Positions 1 to 7,379 of a DNA stretch of 8,332 bases are shown here, in pieces. A program made the translations under genes and the position numbers. Origin of the DNA: Chitinophagales bacterium (lineage in GTDB: Bacteria > Bacteroidota > Bacteroidia > Chitinophagales > UBA2359); the NCBI GenBank assembly GCA_020629335.1, contig JAHDDN010000233.1, forward strand, positions 1 through 8,332, in the 5' to 3' direction. The notes under the pieces are model-generated. The model did no database searches and was not told the origin of the DNA. It saw only the letters and a list, made by a program, of their open reading frames with translations. Each line of letters opens with the position of its first letter. The first letter of the stretch is position 1.

Positions 1-777
1 GAGGATACAGAAAAGGCGGAATTGATAGCGCAGGTGCCGACTAATATTTTTTCGATTCAGCTGATAGCAGCGGCGAATCAGTTGGCGGTTGGTAGTTTGC
101 AAGGGATATTATATTGGATTGATTTAGCGGATAATAAGGTCATTGAGCCGCCTTATCAATTGGAAGGAGCGATTTATAGTTTGCTTGTTGATAGCAATTA
201 TTTATTGGCTGGAACGGCTAAGGGGATTTTGTATGTATTTGATAATGCTACTAGAAAATTGCTACATCAAGCGAAATTAAGTGATAAGAGTATTCGATGT
301 ATTTTGGCGACGGAGAAGGCTGGGCAGTATTATATTGCTTCGAGTGATCATCATATTTATTTATATGATTGGGGGAAGGATGAAATTGTGCAACGATTAG
401 TGGGGCATGAAAATTCGGTTTTTTCGGTGGGATATCATCCAGCATATAAGTATTTGTTAAGTGCATCCAGAGATGCTCGTTTAAAATTTTGGGACACTAG
501 TGTTGGCGAATTAAGACATAGTATAGACGCGCATTTATTTACCATCAATAGTTTGGCTTTGAGTCCAGATGGGCGTTATTGGGCTTCGGGGAGTAGAGAT
601 AAGAGTATTAAGATTTGGTCGGCCAAGACTAAGGACTTATTGAAAGTCATTGATTTTACGAAGCAAGCAGCGCATAAAAATTCGGTCAATACGCTATTGT
701 GGTTGGATTATAAGGGGCTTTTGATCTCTGGCAGTGATGATAGGAGTATTATGGTTTGGCAGATAGAGGGGCAATAA
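1..777 (+). CDS. WD40 repeat beta-propeller protein, 5' partial
   Basis: The reading frame is open from the first base, so the gene begins upstream of the window. The first in-window start codon is a TTG at 22, and the residue numbers here count from it, but it need not be the real start. Six WD40 blades can be seen, ending in YWID (31-34), YVFD (71-74), YLYD (113-116), KFWD (155-158), KIWS (197-200) and MVWQ (244-247). Blades four to six are the most canonical, with a GH dipeptide at 128-129 and SxSRD or SGSxD turns. A seven-bladed propeller would need one more blade, roughly 40-50 residues, before the window. WD40 proteins are usually scaffolds for protein-protein contacts. No enzymatic domain, signal peptide or membrane segment is visible in this part, so a cytoplasmic location is likely. 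The gene converges on secG and shares its terminator. The partner and the function are unknown. Confidence 0.88.
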   Translation, partial: EDTEKAELIAQVPTNIFSIQLIAAANQLAVGSLQGILYWIDLADNKVIEPPYQLEGAIYSLLVDSNYLLAGTAKGILYVFDNATRKLLHQAKLSDKSIRCILATEKAGQYYIASSDHHIYLYDWGKDEIVQRLVGHENSVFSVGYHPAYKYLLSASRDARLKFWDTSVGELRHSIDAHLFTINSLALSPDGRYWASGSRDKSIKIWSAKTKDLLKVIDFTKQAAHKNSVNTLLWLDYKGLLISGSDDRSIMVWQIEGQ

Positions 778-803
778 AAAAGGCGAAAGTTTACACTTTC
801 GCC
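776..803. terminator. Bidirectional hairpin terminator between WD40 gene and secG
   Basis: A perfect 9-bp stem, ggcgaaagt (782-790) with actttcgcc (795-803), encloses a 4-nt loop. Six A residues at 776-781 become a U-run in minus-strand RNA, so it is a good intrinsic terminator for the long minus-strand operon ending in secG. On the plus strand the tail is only cttatt, so termination of the WD40 transcript would be weaker. Confidence 0.85.
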
Positions 804-828
804 CTTATTCGCTTTTATACGATTGGTT

Positions 829-1125
829 TTATTCATTGATGATGTCTTCCATGACATCTGTATTTTCTATTTGGTTTGGATTAGTGTTTTGCACATTTGT
901 TTCGATAAAAGCTGTAGAAACTACACAAGCAGCCAGAATAAAAGCCATTAGGCCCCAAGTTGCTTTTTCGAGTATATCTGTTGCTCTTTGTGCTCCACCC
1001 ATAAAATTAGCAGAACCACCACCAAATCCAGCTCCCAAGCCACCACCTTTAGGCGCTTGAACTAGTATAACCAATACTAATATTACTGCAGCCAGCAATA
1101 TCAACATACAAACAATAACGTACAT
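829..1125 (-). CDS. secG: Preprotein translocase subunit SecG
   Basis: SecG is the small auxiliary subunit of the inner-membrane SecYEG channel. It helps SecA-driven export of proteins to the periplasm and outer membrane. The 98-residue product has the family layout. A first membrane segment (about 3-22) is followed by the signature QAPKGGGL at 23-30 and a glycine-rich loop (GAGFGGGSANFMGG, 31-44). A second membrane segment follows (about 57-75), then a polar, acidic tail from about 76. The length fits short SecG proteins. The ATG lies one base after the TAA of the upstream TPR-like gene, so translation is probably coupled to it. No separate promoter or Shine-Dalgarno site is seen. It is the last gene of the operon, followed by the hairpin at 776-803. 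Confidence 0.93.
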   Translation of the reverse strand: MYVIVCMLILLAAVILVLVILVQAPKGGGLGAGFGGGSANFMGGAQRATDILEKATWGLMAFILAACVVSTAFIETNVQNTNPNQIENTDVMEDIINE

Positions 1126-1126
1126 A

Positions 1127-2278
1127 TTATGATAATTTTCTTAATTTTTCAATTTGCTCTGCAAAGTAAACGCTTTTTTCGGGATATTTCAACTTTAATC
1201 GTTGATATATTGCAATTGCCTTATCTCTCCATCCTTGAGTGGCGTAAACTTTAGCTAGGGTTTCAGACAAGTCAAACAAATCATCCGCATCGGCAGCTTC
1301 CTCTAAAATTTCTTGAATTTCATCTTCTACCGCCTCTAAATCAAGGAGTTCGTGAGACTCCTGATACTCATTTATATACTGCTTTATCTGCTTGATATTT
1401 TCATTCTCATCCGAAAACAAAGGGGTATTTGAGAGTTTAGGCGGCTTTTGCGGCCCACTATTCTCTGGGTTGTTCAGTTTTCTTCGCAATTTCTCCAATT
1501 GTTTTCTTCTTTTAATTTCAGCCTTGTCGTTTCTGTACTTAACCACTTGTTGTTTCAAGTTCTTGATTAAATCCTGACTATCGTTGGTCAAAGGAAGCTG
1601 TGTTAATTTTTCCTGAAGGCCTTCTAAGTCTTTATCAACATGACTTTTAATTTTGGCTAATGTGTCATTCTCTACCAATTCTTGTGGGGTATTGGTTTTA
1701 GGTACTGCTGGTGGAGCAGAAGCAGCACTTTCTAATTCTATTTCAACCAATTTTCGTGCCTTAGCTCTAATTTCCTTATGTTTCTCTAAAGCTAATTGTT
1801 CGGCATCCTTATGGATCGAAATAGTCTTAATGGGGGTTTTTTCTTTTTTTTTCTTTTCTTCCGGCAACGAAAGAATCTTCAAAGTAGAAGTTGGCTCATC
1901 AGGCTCCACTTCTTTAATAACTGGATTTTCCTCCTTTATTTCCTCTTTCTCTACAGCTGCTTTTCGTTCAGTAGAACCGCCCATGCTCAAGGAAGCGCCC
2001 AAAGCATTAGAAAGATTAGGAGACTGATGCCTATTAACCGCACTCAAATCAACATTCATGAACTGAGAAAGTACATGTCGATTAGCCGCAAAAGTAGCCG
2101 CTCTTTGCAAAACTTCAGGATACTCCATAATCTGTTCCAAAGATGCTTTCTTCGCCCAAAGCAAATAAGCACTCTGAAAATAAGGATATTCTTCCGTCAA
2201 TTTAGCCAGATCGTCTATCGGAATCTGATAAAGATACCGAGGCTCCTCCAACAATTGTATAATACTTCCAGCGTTCAA
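1127..2278 (-). CDS. TPR-like protein of unknown function, conserved neighbour of secG
   Basis: The 383-residue protein has three parts. Residues 1-75 form a helical N-terminal domain (for example [14 protein letters not shown], 31-44) that looks conserved in style. Residues about 100-290 are highly charged and probably disordered, with lysine- and glutamate-rich runs and a likely coiled coil at about 205-270. Residues about 335-380 hold one TPR-like helix pair with the pattern [21 protein letters not shown], after an acidic stretch at 318-336. There is no signal peptide or membrane segment. The start is a TTG, because the frame reaches a stop at 2327-2329 with no ATG or GTG before it. The next internal methionine (residue 51) would remove part of the N-terminal domain. 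The codons upstream of TTG lie in repeat sequence. I recall similar proteins between lptE and secG in other Bacteroidota. The role is unknown; a scaffold or envelope-biogenesis factor is only a guess. Confidence 0.75.
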   Translation of the reverse strand: MNAGSIIQLLEEPRYLYQIPIDDLAKLTEEYPYFQSAYLLWAKKASLEQIMEYPEVLQRAATFAANRHVLSQFMNVDLSAVNRHQSPNLSNALGASLSMGGSTERKAAVEKEEIKEENPVIKEVEPDEPTSTLKILSLPEEKKKKEKTPIKTISIHKDAEQLALEKHKEIRAKARKLVEIELESAASAPPAVPKTNTPQELVENDTLAKIKSHVDKDLEGLQEKLTQLPLTNDSQDLIKNLKQQVVKYRNDKAEIKRRKQLEKLRRKLNNPENSGPQKPPKLSNTPLFSDENENIKQIKQYINEYQESHELLDLEAVEDEIQEILEEAADADDLFDLSETLAKVYATQGWRDKAIAIYQRLKLKYPEKSVYFAEQIEKLRKLS

Positions 2279-2282
2279 GATA

Positions 2283-2417
2283 ATTAGTGTATTGGTTAAT
2301 TGGTTATTAGTATATTGGTTAATTGCTTATTAGTGTCCAAAAGGACGATAGAACTAATCAACTATTATTCAGCTTAATTGGTGTATTAGTGTACTCGTTA
2401 ATTGCTTATTAGCGTAC
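2283..2417. repeat. Degenerate 23-bp repeat units next to the TPR-like gene start
   Basis: Two tandem 23-bp units (2283-2305 and 2306-2328) begin attagtgtattgg and attagtatattgg and match at 21 of 23 positions. A truncated third unit (2329-2338) follows. A further unit at 2385-2407 begins attagtgtactcg, and its own truncated follower is at 2408-2417. The first unit starts five bases from the TTG start codon, so the translation initiation region of that gene lies within repeat sequence. No coding function is seen. Confidence 0.75.
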
Positions 2418-2464
2418 AGCCTGTGTACAACTTAACGAATATACCACTTCACTAATCAACTATT
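2353..2464. repeat. 14-bp direct repeat actaatcaactatt
   Basis: The word actaatcaactatt occurs at 2353-2366 and again at 2451-2464, 98 bp apart. Its reverse complement resembles the 'attagttgattagt' type of word seen in the neighbouring 23-bp units, so it may be an inverted, decayed member of the same family. Confidence 0.6.
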
Positions 2465-2590
2465 TATCTAAATTTGGGGCTTCCCCCTGCGCTCGTAAGC
2501 CAAAATGCCTATTCATTGATGAAAAATTCATCATTTATCATTATGCATTACTCATTGCAAGCGAAGCGCAGCCGTCGGGCTGTCCGTTCT

Positions 2591-2690
2591 TATGTGGCTA
2601 TGTCCTTCCTACTACGCTAAGGTATACTTGTCTGCTAAAGCCAGCCTGCGTATACCTAAGCTCCGTAAGTCAGGCCATTTACGCCACATA
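2591..2690. repeat. Imperfect 100-bp palindromic element
   Basis: The outer arms tatgtggc (2591-2598) and gccacata (2683-2690) are perfect complements. The inner arms, 2616-2627 and 2650-2661, pair at 11 of 12 positions around the core aggtatac/gtatacct. The sequence between them is also partly symmetrical (tgtcct... on the left, the reverse complement of ...aggcca on the right). The layout resembles REP- or MITE-like intergenic elements. No ORF or transposase is associated with it. Confidence 0.65.
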
Positions 2691-2788
2691 CCACTTCCAT
2701 CCCTAAGCCAAGTAGTAATTCCACTAAATTAAGGATAATGCTCAATACACACAACTAAATATCACATTTATTGACATTACTCACCCAA

Positions 2789-3298
2789 CTACCACTTCAC
2801 CAAAGCCTTATTAAAGATGTCCTGTGTTACGATTTCAACGATTTCTTCTATCAAAACATCTTCCACATTACTAAGGTTTTCGGTCGCATCAAAATCAGAG
2901 AATGCTTTAAAGGTTTGAGACCAACTATCATCCTCTACCTTATTGACGTAATCGACTCTAATCGTGATAGTTAGCCTGTTTTGCGAGGCTCTATCATCTC
3001 CTGTCGAAGCAATAGGTCGCACTACGGTATTGACAATCGCCCCTTCCATTTCAATATCCCCTTCTGTAGCGCCAATAGTCAAGTTGGTATTATTGAGAAA
3101 ACGATCAATTAATTCTTCCGTAAATGTTTGCCTAAAAGTAGGCAAGACCAAAGAAGATTGATCAGGAAAGTCGCCAAAATAGATTTTTTTAACGTCGGGA
3201 GAGATATTCGTACCAGTAAATGAATAAATACCACAAGCACTAAAAGCCAAGCAGCTGATAGCAACTAAAGTAATTAGTATGTGGGTGCGAATCCTCAT
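2789..3298 (-). CDS. lptE: LPS-assembly lipoprotein LptE
   Basis: LptE is the outer-membrane lipoprotein that plugs the LptD barrel and helps place lipopolysaccharide in the outer leaflet. The 169-residue product starts with a basic end and hydrophobic signal (about 1-18), then FSAC with the lipidation cysteine at C22. Features I associate with the Bacteroidota LptE branch follow: GIYSFTG (23-29), a PTFRQTFTEELIDRF segment (53-67), QNRLTITIRV (106-115), FSDFD (133-137) and the C-terminal DIFNKALVKW ending at W169. The phenylalanine at the lipobox -3 position is less usual than leucine. The ATG lies 41 nt after the sigma-54 activator stop, with no Shine-Dalgarno site. Downstream is the unusual 510-bp gap before the TPR-like gene. 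Confidence 0.9.
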   Translation of the reverse strand: MRIRTHILITLVAISCLAFSACGIYSFTGTNISPDVKKIYFGDFPDQSSLVLPTFRQTFTEELIDRFLNNTNLTIGATEGDIEMEGAIVNTVVRPIASTGDDRASQNRLTITIRVDYVNKVEDDSWSQTFKAFSDFDATENLSNVEDVLIEEIVEIVTQDIFNKALVKW

Positions 3299-3339
3299 AA
3301 ATGATGTTAATTAGTGTGTTTTTTGGAGTTCCTTAGTGA

Positions 3340-4581
3340 TTAAGTTTGTATGTTGTATTGCTTAATTTTACGGTATAAAGTACGTTCGGCTATTCCTAAA
3401 TCTAAAGCCGCATTTTTTCGTTTACCTTTATGTTTTTTGAGAGCTTTCTCTATTAATTCCTTCTCTTTCTCTTCTATGGAGAGAGATTCTTCTACGACTT
3501 CCGCTTCTGCTTCACTTTGCTCTATAGTGGCAGGATTAATCACGATAGCTGGATGATCAGGAGTTGCAGCAGCAGGCATTTGAAATTCAGGTTTCGTATA
3601 AGAAGGTTCTACAAAATCGTTTTGTCCCCAATCCTTAGCGATTTTGCCACCTTGCATCATCTGAAATATCATTTTCTTAAGGTCATTGATGTCCTTTTTC
3701 ATATCAAATAGCACCTGATATAGTAAATCACGCTCAGAAAAATTACTATTAGTATTTGAACTTTCGGTAGAAAGTATCGGCATTCTTTGAGAATTACTCT
3801 GTGCTTTAGGAAGGAAACTGAGCAATTCTGGACCGCTTACTAAGTCATCCTTAGATAAAACGGACAATTGCTCGGCTAAATTTTTCAATTCTCGAATATT
3901 TCCTGGCCATGCATAATTGAGGAGTATATTTTGGGCGTCCTCATTAAGCATAACAGGTTCTGTATGATACTTGTCTGAAAAATCAACTGAAAACTTACGG
4001 AATAGCAAGTAAATATCCTCTTTTCTCTCCCTCAAAGGCGGCACCTCAATCGGCACAGTATTCAAACGATAATACAAATCTTGCCTAAATTTCCCTTGTC
4101 GTATAGCCTCTAATAAATTTCTATTAGTCGCCGCAACCACTCGCACATTCGATTTTTGAACCTTAGAAGAGCCTACTTTTATAAATTCCCCACTTTCCAA
4201 TATCCGAAGTAATCTAGATTGAGTGCTCGAAGGCATTTCCCCGATTTCATCCAAGAAGATAGTGCCATTATTAACAACTTCAAAATAGCCTTTACGAGTA
4301 TCTGAAGCGCCAGTAAATGCGCCTTTTTCATGGCCGAATAGCTCTGAATCAATGGTGCCTTCAGGTATAGCTCCACAATTAATGGCAATAAATTGATTGT
4401 GTTTACGAGGACTAAGCGAATGGATGATTTTTGAAAAAACTTCTTTTCCCACACCACTCTCACCTGTAATTAGTACCGTTAAATCAGTGGAGGCCACCTG
4501 AATAGCAGTGCTAAGAGCAGTATTATAAGTTGGATTATTTCCAATAATCCCAAATCGTTGTTTAATTGAGTGTAACTCCAT
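3340..4581 (-). CDS. Sigma-54-dependent transcription activator lacking a receiver domain
   Basis: This is a bacterial enhancer-binding protein: an AAA+ ATPase that remodels sigma-54 RNA polymerase to open promoters. The 413-residue product starts almost directly with the AAA+ domain. Visible motifs are Walker A GESGVGKE (40-47), the sigma-54 contact loop GAFTGA (87-92), Walker B TIFLDE (107-112), sensor I region ATNRN (151-155), the arginine-finger region FRQDLYYRLN (165-174) and sensor II WPGNIRELKN (225-234). A long variable linker (about 255-370) includes a possible coiled coil (about 282-310). A Fis-type helix-turn-helix closes the protein (about 386-410, ending RTLYRKIKQYN). There is no N-terminal receiver, GAF or PAS domain, so activity may be set by expression level, linker contacts or a partner. 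All catalytic motifs are intact. It lies 49 nt after miaB and 41 nt before lptE. Target promoters cannot be read from this window. Confidence 0.93.
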   Translation of the reverse strand: MELHSIKQRFGIIGNNPTYNTALSTAIQVASTDLTVLITGESGVGKEVFSKIIHSLSPRKHNQFIAINCGAIPEGTIDSELFGHEKGAFTGASDTRKGYFEVVNNGTIFLDEIGEMPSSTQSRLLRILESGEFIKVGSSKVQKSNVRVVAATNRNLLEAIRQGKFRQDLYYRLNTVPIEVPPLRERKEDIYLLFRKFSVDFSDKYHTEPVMLNEDAQNILLNYAWPGNIRELKNLAEQLSVLSKDDLVSGPELLSFLPKAQSNSQRMPILSTESSNTNSNFSERDLLYQVLFDMKKDINDLKKMIFQMMQGGKIAKDWGQNDFVEPSYTKPEFQMPAAATPDHPAIVINPATIEQSEAEAEVVEESLSIEEKEKELIEKALKKHKGKRKNAALDLGIAERTLYRKIKQYNIQT

Positions 4582-4588
4582 AAATTTG

Positions 4589-4629
4589 AATGCGCATTAG
4601 TACATTTAACTAAGCAATGATATATCATT
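4589..4629. other. Two perfect palindromes in the miaB-activator spacer
   Basis: The 49-nt spacer holds aatgcgcatt (4589-4598), which ends 8 bases before the activator ATG on the minus strand. It also holds aatgatatatcatt (4616-4629), directly after the miaB stop. Both are perfectly symmetrical. They could be protein-binding sites or weak RNA hairpins. No U-run follows, so a terminator is unlikely. Confidence 0.4.
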
Positions 4630-4630
4630 A

Positions 4631-6088
4631 CTAAACTGGTTGTACAGCATATTCTATGGCTACGCCTTTTAAAGTAGCTGCTGTACAGCTTTCTACTCTT
4701 ACTTTAACGTATTCCCCTTTTTTATAGTTTTCTTTTGGGAATATAATCATTTTATTTTGATCATTTCGTCCACACCATTCTTGATCGGAACGTTTAGACA
4801 ATTTCTCGATTAATACCGTAAAGGTTTTTCCTATATCCTTTTCATTGCTGGCTATAGAGTGCTTTCGCTGTAGTTCTTGTACTTCTCTCAAACGTCTTTT
4901 CTTAACGTCTTCAGGAATATCATCTTCATATTTACGAGCAGCTAAAGTGCCAGGGCGTTCTGAATAAAAGAACATATAGGCCATATCATATTGTACATAT
5001 TCCATCATACTTAGGGTATCAGCATGTTCTTCCTCTGTTTCAGAACAGAAACCAGTGATGATATCTGTTGAGATAGAGCAATCAGGAATAATACGTTTGA
5101 TAGCATCTACTCTTTCCATATACCACTCACGATCATAAGTACGATTCATCAAATCGAGTACTCTGGAGTTTCCAGATTGTACAGGCAAGTGGATATAATT
5201 ACAAATATTATCGTACTTAGCCATAGTGTGAAGCACTTCATCGGTAATATCCTTAGGGTGAGAAGTGGAAAATCTCACTCTCAATAATGGATTAATCTGT
5301 GCGACCATCTCCAACAATTGCGCAAAATTGACGATTTCTTTAGTCTCTGGGTGTTCCCATTTGAATGAATCGACATTTTGCCCTAAGAGGGTTACTTCAC
5401 GATAGCCATTTTGGAATAGCTCATTCGCTTCAGCTACGATAGAGAAGGCATTACGACTTCTTTCACGTCCTCTGGTGAATGGTACGACACAGAAGGAGCA
5501 CATATTATCACAGCCTCTCATGATAGAAACAAAGGCAGCGATACCAGTACGATCCAATCTAACTGGGCTAATATCGGCATAGGTCTCTTCTCTCGATAAG
5601 AAGACATTGACGGCTTTTTGACCAGTATCTGCTTCAGCAACAAGGCTTGGCAAGTCTCTATAAGAATCAGGCCCACAAACAATATCGACCAATTTCTCTT
5701 GTTCCAATAATTTTTCTTTCAGTCTTTCAGCCATACAACCCAATACACCTACCAAAAGGGCTGGATTTTTCTTTTTAGCCAAATTGAACTGGCGCAGTCG
5801 ATTTCGCACTCTTTGTTCTGCATTTTCTCTAATGGAGCAAGTGTTGATCATAATAAGATCAGCCTCTTCATAATTAGGTGTTATTGCAAAACCATTTTCA
5901 TAAAGCACAGAAGCCACAATTTCGCTATCATTGAAATTCATTTGACAGCCATAACTTTCGATGTAAAACTTACGAGCATTTGGATCTACTTGTTGGTTTT
6001 TCATTTCAAGTGCCTCCCCTTGTCTTTTCTCCTCAAGTGGATTCTTTTTATGTCCTAAATGACTAAGTGTTGGATTTGAATCGTACAT
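4631..6088 (-). CDS. miaB: tRNA-2-methylthio-N6-dimethylallyladenosine synthase MiaB
   Basis: MiaB is a radical-SAM methylthiotransferase that converts i6A37 to ms2i6A37 in tRNAs reading U-starting codons. The 485-residue product has all three parts. The N-terminal UPF0004 domain has cluster ligands C48 (YGCQMN), C84 (NTCSIRENA) and C118 (LGCMAER). The radical-SAM core carries C193, C197 and C200 ([10 protein letters not shown]). A C-terminal TRAM domain spans about 417-480. A 40-residue stretch precedes the first conserved motif. Two starts are possible. The ATG used here lies about 20 bases after a promoter-like box. ATG at 6002-6004 (M29) has a strong ggggagg ribosome site 8 bases upstream and would give a 457-residue protein that is still complete. 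It is the first gene of the operon that continues to secG. Confidence 0.95.
   Translation of the reverse strand: MYDSNPTLSHLGHKKNPLEEKRQGEALEMKNQQVDPNARKFYIESYGCQMNFNDSEIVASVLYENGFAITPNYEEADLIMINTCSIRENAEQRVRNRLRQFNLAKKKNPALLVGVLGCMAERLKEKLLEQEKLVDIVCGPDSYRDLPSLVAEADTGQKAVNVFLSREETYADISPVRLDRTGIAAFVSIMRGCDNMCSFCVVPFTRGRERSRNAFSIVAEANELFQNGYREVTLLGQNVDSFKWEHPETKEIVNFAQLLEMVAQINPLLRVRFSTSHPKDITDEVLHTMAKYDNICNYIHLPVQSGNSRVLDLMNRTYDREWYMERVDAIKRIIPDCSISTDIITGFCSETEEEHADTLSMMEYVQYDMAYMFFYSERPGTLAARKYEDDIPEDVKKRRLREVQELQRKHSIASNEKDIGKTFTVLIEKLSKRSDQEWCGRNDQNKMIIFPKENYKKGEYVKVRVESCTAATLKGVAIEYAVQPV
6013..6019 (-). promoter_or_regulatory. Strong Shine-Dalgarno site before internal miaB ATG
   Basis: On the minus strand ggggagg lies 8 bases before the ATG at 6002-6004 (MiaB M29). 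No other gene start in this window has such a site, so it bears on which miaB start is used. It may be a chance match inside coding sequence. Confidence 0.4.
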
Positions 6089-6107
6089 AATAATTTATTT
6101 AAGAGGA

Positions 6108-6115
6108 CAAAGTTA
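6108..6115 (-). promoter_or_regulatory. Bacteroidota-type -7 promoter box (TAACTTTG) upstream of miaB
   Basis: TAACTTTG on the minus strand fits the TAnnTTTG -7 consensus known for the main Bacteroidota sigma factor. It lies 19 bases before the miaB ATG, giving a very short leader. About 19 bases further upstream is only ctttc, a weak match to the TTTG -33 box. The box lies downstream of the aminotransferase terminator, as expected for a promoter driving the miaB-to-secG operon. Confidence 0.55.
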
Positions 6116-6161
6116 ACAAATTGTACCCTGATGTGAAAGCTTTGTTCACCAAGGACAAAAG

Positions 6162-6196
6162 AAAAGCCCCTATTGAGACACTCAATAGGGGCTTTT
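6162..6196 (-). terminator. Strong intrinsic terminator of the aminotransferase gene
   Basis: A perfect 16-bp inverted repeat (6162-6177 with 6181-6196) encloses a 3-nt loop. The core is gcccctattgag, with A and T runs at the ends. Read on the minus strand it starts 21 bases after the aminotransferase stop and ends in a U-run. It is symmetrical enough to work on both strands, but no plus-strand gene reads into it. Confidence 0.92.
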
Positions 6197-6217
6197 ACTT
6201 TGATTTTCAGTGTTATC

Positions 6218-7309
6218 TTAGAGATTTCTTGATAAATCTTTTGATGGAATCAATACCGTCCATCCTTTTGTATCTTCGATTTTACCTCTTTTGATGCCTT
6301 CTAAAGCACTTTTTACCTTAACAGCTATTGAGTTATTGTCAATCTCAGGAAGTTTCATGTTTTCTTCCTTGTAAGCTAATGTCGCAATGTGAGCGATAGT
6401 AGCGGCTGTACCAGTGCCAAATACCTCTTGAAGTGTTCCTTTTCGAGATGCGTCTACAATTTCATCGACAGAAAGTTTTCTTTCTTCCACAGTATATCCA
6501 TCATCTATTAATAATTCAATGATACTTTTTCGGGTGATACCATCAAGAATAGCGTCATTTAACTCAGGTGTTACCACTACGCCATCTATTAAAAAGAATA
6601 CGTTCATGGTGCCAATTTCTTGTACGTATTTTTTCTCTTCCACATCTAACCATAGAATTTGATCGAAGCCCTGTTTTTTAGCTAAGTCGGCAGGATATAG
6701 CGTTCCGCCATAATTACCTGCTGCTTTTGCACTACCAGTACCTCCAGGAGAAGCACGGAAATATTCATCTTGTATTAAGACATTAACTGGCTTGCTGTAG
6801 TACTGTCCTACAGGCGTACAAATCACCATGAAACGGTAGTTAGCCGCAGTTCTGACTCCTACGCACTCTTCCGTAGCAAACATGAATGGGCGAATGTATA
6901 GCGCTCCATTATCTCCGCTTGGCGTCCATGCTTTATCTAATTTTAATAATTCCATAAGGGATTCCATGAATAATTCTTCAGGAATCTCTGGCATGGCCAT
7001 CCTTCTAGCAGAGTGGTTTAAACGTTTAGCATTTAGATCAGGGCGAAATAAAACGACTTCGCCATCTGGCCTTCTGTGCGCTTTCATACCTTCGAAAAAA
7101 GCTTGGCCGTAGTGTAGAGCAGACATGGATGGGTGGAAAGAGATGGGGCCATAAGGGCGGATTTGAGGAGTCTGCCATTCTCCGTCAATGCAATCAATGA
7201 TTAACATGTGATCGGTAAAAATTCTTCCAAATGGCACATTTTCTAAATTTGTCTGAGCCAGACGAGATTGGGAAACTTTTTGAATATCAATATTCAGTAC
7301 ACTTTTCAT
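6218..7309 (-). CDS. ilvE: Branched-chain amino-acid aminotransferase (long, type II form)
   Basis: This PLP enzyme of fold type IV performs the reversible last step of leucine, isoleucine and valine synthesis, transferring an amino group from glutamate to the branched 2-oxo acids in the cytoplasm. At 363 residues it matches the longer BCAT subfamily (eukaryote-like, ilvE type II) rather than the roughly 309-residue E. coli IlvE. Visible motifs are the substrate-side YGQAFFEGMKA (67-77), LFRPDLNAKRLNHSARRM (87-104), the PLP lysine K195 in GTGSAKAAGNYGG, EIGTMNVFF (231-239) with the conserved glutamate, GITRKS (257-262) and the phosphate-binding GTGTAA (299-304 region). The N-terminus is complete, with ATG as the start. 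It is transcribed alone: the terminator at 6162-6196 follows, and a noncoding region lies upstream. I see no convincing promoter or leader-peptide attenuator before it. Confidence 0.94.
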   Translation of the reverse strand: MKSVLNIDIQKVSQSRLAQTNLENVPFGRIFTDHMLIIDCIDGEWQTPQIRPYGPISFHPSMSALHYGQAFFEGMKAHRRPDGEVVLFRPDLNAKRLNHSARRMAMPEIPEELFMESLMELLKLDKAWTPSGDNGALYIRPFMFATEECVGVRTAANYRFMVICTPVGQYYSKPVNVLIQDEYFRASPGGTGSAKAAGNYGGTLYPADLAKKQGFDQILWLDVEEKKYVQEIGTMNVFFLIDGVVVTPELNDAILDGITRKSIIELLIDDGYTVEERKLSVDEIVDASRKGTLQEVFGTGTAATIAHIATLAYKEENMKLPEIDNNSIAVKVKSALEGIKRGKIEDTKGWTVLIPSKDLSRNL

Positions 7310-7379
7310 ATAGATGTATTGTTTTTAGATTAAATAAGTATAAAGGGCTTCATACCTTAAAATTGTCTCTTCTTATAAG

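Larger units (their letters stand above)
2279..2788. other. 510-bp noncoding gap inside the operon
   Basis: No credible gene lies here; the reading frames are short and lack family features. From left to right it holds degenerate 23-bp repeats (2283-2417) and a repeated word actaatcaactatt (2353-2366 and 2451-2464). It also holds a short hairpin, tgatgaa with ttcatca (2517-2523, 2527-2533), a somewhat GC-richer stretch from about 2555, and an imperfect palindrome (2591-2690). About 100 bp of plain AT-rich sequence follows, up to the lptE stop. All other spacers in the operon are under 50 nt, so this looks like repeat sequence accreted into the operon. Confidence 0.7.

Noticed and set aside
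1653..2287. Plus-strand reading frames of 124 and 163 codons
   Set aside because: They are antisense to the TPR-like gene, whose protein has coherent domains. The phenylalanine-rich translations mirror its lysine/glutamate codons.
2335..2346. gtcc-aaaa-ggac mini-hairpin as a terminator
   Set aside because: A 4-bp stem without a U-run is too weak; it probably arose by chance in the repeat region.
2283..2417. CRISPR-like array
   Set aside because: Units are degenerate, mostly contiguous 23-mers without regular unique spacers, and no cas gene is present.
2771..2974. 67-codon plus-strand reading frame
   Set aside because: It is antisense to lptE with no recognisable features.
4179..4463. 94-codon minus-strand reading frame
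   Set aside because: It is an out-of-frame shadow inside the AAA+ domain of the sigma-54 activator, whose main frame carries all motifs.
4581..4588. TAAATTTG on the plus strand as a promoter
   Set aside because: It points antisense into miaB with no gene to drive; such a short AT-rich word is expected by chance.
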